Source: Candidatus Cloacimonadota bacterium (GTDB taxonomy: Bacteria; Cloacimonadota; Cloacimonadia; Cloacimonadales; Cloacimonadaceae). From it: a DNA stretch of 44,300 bases. The DNA is taken from NCBI GenBank assembly GCA_028695495.1, contig JAQVIX010000010.1, positions 1 through 44,300 of the forward strand. Direction: 5' to 3'. The notes under the pieces are model-generated. The model was not told the DNA's origin, ran no database searches, and was given only the letters and a program-made list of their open reading frames with translations. Below, piece after piece: positions 41,343 through 44,300 of this stretch. The number at the start of each line of letters is the position of its first letter. Position 1 is the stretch's first letter. A program made the position numbers and the translations under genes.

Positions 41343-42587
41343 TTACATCAGTTTCTTCAGGTCAAAGAGGCATTCGCGGATTGCACCAATGGTATAATCC
41401 AAATCCTCTTGAGTATGACGGTAGCAGATATAGCCGTGGTGATATGGCTGCAAGAAGACCTTGCGGCGGATGAGCTGGGTATAAAACTCTGTGCGAAGCT
41501 TTTTGTAAAGACCCTTCTCATCCTTCGGGAAGGTGATAAAGGGCATCCAGGGCGCACCGCTAAATACTGCCGGGATACCCGCTTCGGCTACTACTTTCTC
41601 GGTTTCACTGGCAAAATATTCACCCTTTTCGGCTATCACTTCCAGCATCTTATCGCGCTGTAAAAGCTCGATGGTCTTCAGCGCCGCTACGATGCTATCG
41701 CTATTGGGAAAGAAGGTGGAGGAAAGGAATACGTCCTTTGCCAATACCATCATGGGGTCGCGCTTGCCCACCAAAGCTGCCATGGCATAACCATTTGCCA
41801 TCGCTTTGCCAAAGGTGGAGAGATCGGGGGTAACGCCAAAGAGCGCCTGTGCGCCGCCGATATGGCAACGGAAGCCGCTGCGGATTTCATCAAATATCAA
41901 GAGCGCACCATATTGATCTGCCAAAGCGCGCACGCCTTCTAAATAGCCCGGCTTCGGCATTTCCACTTCGGCTGCCAGGGGATGCCCCACCGGCGTAATG
42001 ATAATGGCTGCCATATCGTCTTTATTGGCTTTCAGAATGGCTTCCAAGCCTTCCAGATCGTTATAGTGAAATTCGATTACGTCTTCGTAAGTCTTTTCCG
42101 GAACTCCGCCTTTTACTTCCACGCACCAATCGTGCCAGCCGTGGTATCCATGACGGGCAATCTTGGTTTTACCGGTAAAAGCGCGGGCAACTCGGATGGC
42201 AATGGTGGTGGCATCGCTGCCGGTTTTTACCAAAGCTGCCATCTCGCAAGAGGGGATAAGCTCCTGAAGCTTTATAATCAATTCGTTTTGGATGGGCTGC
42301 GTAAGCGAGAAGCAAAAGCCCTTGTTTGAGATTTGCTCATACACGGCTTTATCGATTTCCTCTTCCCGATAGCCAATGATGATGGGTCCATAAGCGCAAA
42401 GGTAATCGATATATTCGTTGCCGTCGATATCGGTAATTCTGCCACCTTTGCCACTTTCAAAATAGATCGGATATTCACCCTGCACAAAGTTGTAGGGTCT
42501 GCGGATTCCAGCCACGGCGCCCGGCACTCTGGTAAGGGCGTCTTCATACATGGCCATGCTTTTTGTCAGATTCAGTTTTTCTGCCAT
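41343..42587 (-). CDS. class III aminotransferase, glutamate-1-semialdehyde aminomutase-like
   Basis: A 414-residue pyridoxal-phosphate enzyme of the HemL/class III family. The cofactor lysine is in STFGKAMANGY and the cofactor-binding aspartate in LLIFDEIRSGFR. The substrate-loop motif is VKTGSDAT rather than the SGTEA of true HemL, so a true tetrapyrrole role is doubtful. Its start is 2 bases after the thiolase stop, which suggests a job in the same amino-acid or acyl-CoA pathway. ATG 42587 has GGGAG about 11 bases upstream, inside the thiolase end; a TTG at 42605 is unlikely. The substrate is unknown. Confidence 0.8.
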   Translation of the reverse strand: MAEKLNLTKSMAMYEDALTRVPGAVAGIRRPYNFVQGEYPIYFESGKGGRITDIDGNEYIDYLCAYGPIIIGYREEEIDKAVYEQISNKGFCFSLTQPIQNELIIKLQELIPSCEMAALVKTGSDATTIAIRVARAFTGKTKIARHGYHGWHDWCVEVKGGVPEKTYEDVIEFHYNDLEGLEAILKANKDDMAAIIITPVGHPLAAEVEMPKPGYLEGVRALADQYGALLIFDEIRSGFRCHIGGAQALFGVTPDLSTFGKAMANGYAMAALVGKRDPMMVLAKDVFLSSTFFPNSDSIVAALKTIELLQRDKMLEVIAEKGEYFASETEKVVAEAGIPAVFSGAPWMPFITFPKDEKGLYKKLRTEFYTQLIRRKVFLQPYHHGYICYRHTQEDLDYTIGAIRECLFDLKKLM

Positions 42588-42589
42588 TT

Positions 42590-43786
42590 CTAATTCATCT
42601 CCCAAAGACTTGCTATTCCCATTCCGCCTCCAATGCAGAGAGAGGCGAGACCTTTTTTATTTGCTCTGCGTTTCATTTCATGTAATAAAGTAACGATGAT
42701 GCGGGCGCCGCTGCCACCGATTGGGTGCCCCAGCGAGATCGCTCCACCGTTTACGTTTACGATATCCGGATTCAGCTTGCCCACTTCCAGCTCCAAGCCT
42801 TTTAGCACGGCAAGCGATTGCGCGGCAAAAGCTTCATTTAGCTCCGCCAGTTCGATCTCGTCCAGCTTCCAGCCGGTTTTGGAAAGAACCTTTTTGATGG
42901 CGGGAACGGGACCATAGCCCATAATGGCAGGGTCAACCCCGGCGGAAGCGCTATCAACGAAGCTTGCCAGGGGAGTAAGCCCCAACTCATTGGCTTTCTC
43001 TTCACTCATTAGCAAAAGCAGGGCGGCGCTGTCGTTAATCCCGCTGCTATTGGCGGCGGTAACGCTACCATCTTTTTTGAAGGCGGGGCGCAGCTTGGCT
43101 AAGGATTCGGCTGTTACGCCGGCGCGTGGCATTTCGTCCCGATCGATTACAATGGGATCGCCCTTGCGCTGTGGGATGGAAATCGGCACGATCTCATCGG
43201 CAAATCTGCCTGCATTTTGTGCGGCTTCCACTTTGTTCTGCGAAGCTGCGGCAAAAGCGTCCTGCGCTTCACGGCTCAATTCATACTTTTCTGCTAAGTT
43301 TTCGGCGGTAATACCCATGTGGTAATCATTGAATATGTCCGAAAGACCATCGCGGATCATCAAATCCATCAGGTTCTTATCCCCCATCCGGGCACCCCAA
43401 CGCGCATCTTTTAGCACGTAAGGGATTTGGCTCATATTTTCGGTGCCGCCAGCTACCACGATATCCGCTTCACCCGCTTTGATCATCAAAGCAGCCAAAG
43501 CCACCGCTTTCATGCCGCTGCCGCATACTTTATTTACGGTATAGGCAGGAACTGTGTCCGGAATGCCGCTATGAATGGCGATCTGGCGCGCTACGTTTTG
43601 CCCCAAACCGGCTCCACATACGTTGCCTACGATCACTTCATCAATGGCTTCGGGAGCGATACCCGTCTCCGCAAAGATAGCTTTTAGGGTGTGAACCCCC
43701 AAGTCCACCGCGGAGAGCTCTTTAAATACGCCACCGAAGTTTCCAATCGGACTGCGCTTGGCGCTTATTACTACGGCTTTTCTCAT
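42590..43786 (-). CDS. acetyl-CoA acetyltransferase (thiolase)
   Basis: A 398-residue biosynthetic-type thiolase joining two acetyl-CoA into acetoacetyl-CoA or the reverse. The catalytic residues are Cys88 ([10 protein letters not shown]), His354 ([12 protein letters not shown]) and Cys384 (SLCIGGGMG). The length matches the family. GGAGG precedes the ATG, and the upstream sequence shares a promoter-like motif with butyrate kinase. It is the first gene of a nine-gene run. Confidence 0.95.
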   Translation of the reverse strand: MRKAVVISAKRSPIGNFGGVFKELSAVDLGVHTLKAIFAETGIAPEAIDEVIVGNVCGAGLGQNVARQIAIHSGIPDTVPAYTVNKVCGSGMKAVALAALMIKAGEADIVVAGGTENMSQIPYVLKDARWGARMGDKNLMDLMIRDGLSDIFNDYHMGITAENLAEKYELSREAQDAFAAASQNKVEAAQNAGRFADEIVPISIPQRKGDPIVIDRDEMPRAGVTAESLAKLRPAFKKDGSVTAANSSGINDSAALLLLMSEEKANELGLTPLASFVDSASAGVDPAIMGYGPVPAIKKVLSKTGWKLDEIELAELNEAFAAQSLAVLKGLELEVGKLNPDIVNVNGGAISLGHPIGGSGARIIVTLLHEMKRRANKKGLASLCIGGGMGIASLWEMN

Positions 43787-43827
43787 CTTTCCTCCAGATG
43801 TCTTTTTATTTTTCCATTAAATACCAT

Positions 43828-43853
43828 TTTTAGAAAGTGGCATTTTTAGTCAA
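43828..43853 (-). promoter_or_regulatory. thiolase-operon promoter region; shared motif with butyrate kinase
   Basis: On the minus strand TTGACT (43853-43848), 10 bases, then CTTTCTAAAA (43837-43828). The order, spacing and distance (67 bases from first T to start codon) are the same as in front of butyrate kinase. Confidence 0.5.
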
Positions 43854-43863
43854 TGCTTTATTA

Positions 43864-43956
43864 GAGATGATGGGAAGGGATGGCAAGACGAAGAGACCAA
43901 GAGACGGGGGAATGGGGGGATGGAGAGACAAAGAGATAGAGAGATGGAGGCAGAAG
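43864..43956. repeat. polypurine low-complexity tract
   Basis: About 93 bases, almost all G and A on the plus strand, with irregular GAGA and GGATGG units. Confidence 0.8.
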
Positions 43957-44066
43957 TTAGTTTTGTTTGGGTTTTATGAAATAGGGTTAAATGCTTTATT
44001 TCATTCTGAAATAAGCAGCGGATTAAGCGATAAATTATGCCGCATTTACCGGTATTCTTATCACAA

Positions 44067-44186
44067 CACTCCGAGCAGAGTTCCGTTAGGAACGCCACTT
44101 TACATGAAACCTACCTTCGTTTGGGGGCACGACGACCCTGCTGTGCATCTCCCGAAGGATGCACAGCAGGGTAGTCGTGCCCCCAA
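44067..44186 (+). repeat. REP-like head followed by a 29-bp hairpin
   Basis: Bases 44067-44096 (two mini-stems, CTCC-GAGC-like and GTTCC-GTTA-GGAAC) match the head of copy A at 20721-20750 with few differences. Beyond it, arms 44121-44149 and 44158-44186 are reverse complements over 29 bases with one mismatch and an 8-base loop (TCCCGAAG). Confidence 0.7.
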
Positions 44187-44300
44187 GGGGAAAAGTACAG
44201 TTAATCCAGCGCATATAGCGTAAATAACGTTCAATCTGCTAATTTTATATGCTCAAAAAATCGGCATAGTTTTACATGCGTGCTCAAGTATTTTGTGTTT

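Larger units (their letters stand above)
43787..44300. other. non-coding end of window
   Basis: It holds the thiolase promoter, a polypurine tract (43864-43956), a REP-like head sequence (44067-44105) and a large hairpin (44121-44186). Reading frames here cross these low-complexity and palindromic sequences and are not credible genes. Confidence 0.5.

Noticed and set aside
43837-44223. 128-codon plus-strand frame at the right end
   Set aside because: It translates the polypurine tract, the REP-like head and the 29-bp hairpin, with no coding signal.

Overview
The window looks like a bacterial chromosome segment from the FCB group, most probably Candidatus Cloacimonadota. This is an inference from gene content. 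Several large secreted proteins end in FlgD-like/type IX-style C-terminal domains (YPNPFNP near the start, GVYF near the end). FG-GAP/VCBS repeat proteins sit beside butyrate and acetoacetyl-CoA metabolism genes (butyrate kinase, thiolase). No marker gene such as rRNA is present, so the phylum call is not proven.

Layout. 1-7.3 kb (minus strand): a short probable gene fragment, an FG-GAP surface protein, a decayed transposase, and a 1299-residue secreted multidomain protein. 7.3-18.6 kb (plus strand): a DUF2089 regulator coupled to a DUF4097-type protein, tRNA-Pro(CGG), a heterodimeric ABC exporter, an AAA_14/DUF4143 ATPase, butyrate kinase, a secreted clostripain-family protease, a 161-bp gap with four perfect DnaA boxes, and a TrmH-family RNA methyltransferase. 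18.5-20.4 kb (minus strand): an RloA/RloB-like ATPase plus TOPRIM pair, a likely defence module. 20.4-21.45 kb: about 1 kb of non-coding DNA packed with palindromic repeat elements and insertion-sequence vestiges. 21.45-26.8 kb (plus strand): a tightly coupled SGNH-SGNH-MBOAT acyl-transfer operon followed by mannose-6-phosphate isomerase. 27.1-30.1 kb (minus strand): a repeat-built secreted protein. 30.2-43.8 kb (minus strand): nine genes with gaps of at most 30 bp or overlaps, running thiolase, class III aminotransferase, CTP synthase, aspartokinase, methionyl-tRNA synthetase, SpoIID-like protein, Hsp33, an FG-GAP/ASPIC protein and guanine deaminase. 43.8-44.3 kb: non-coding, with a polypurine tract and a large hairpin.

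How parts fit together. Thiolase and butyrate kinase, 28 kb apart, share an upstream motif (TTGAC[A/T], 10 bases, CTTTCTAAAA) whose first base lies exactly 67 bases before each start codon. This suggests common control of butyrate/acetoacetyl-CoA metabolism. The SGNH/MBOAT genes with a mannose-phosphate enzyme suggest acylation of a surface polysaccharide. Four proteins carry the same kind of C-terminal sorting domain, so a type IX-like export route is expected elsewhere in the genome.

The most interesting non-coding signals are the DnaA-box cluster (17658-17765), the paired butyrate-gene promoters, and the nested inverted-repeat element at 20721-21045. That element encloses a perfect 33-bp hairpin, and its head sequence recurs at about 44.07 kb beside another large hairpin.
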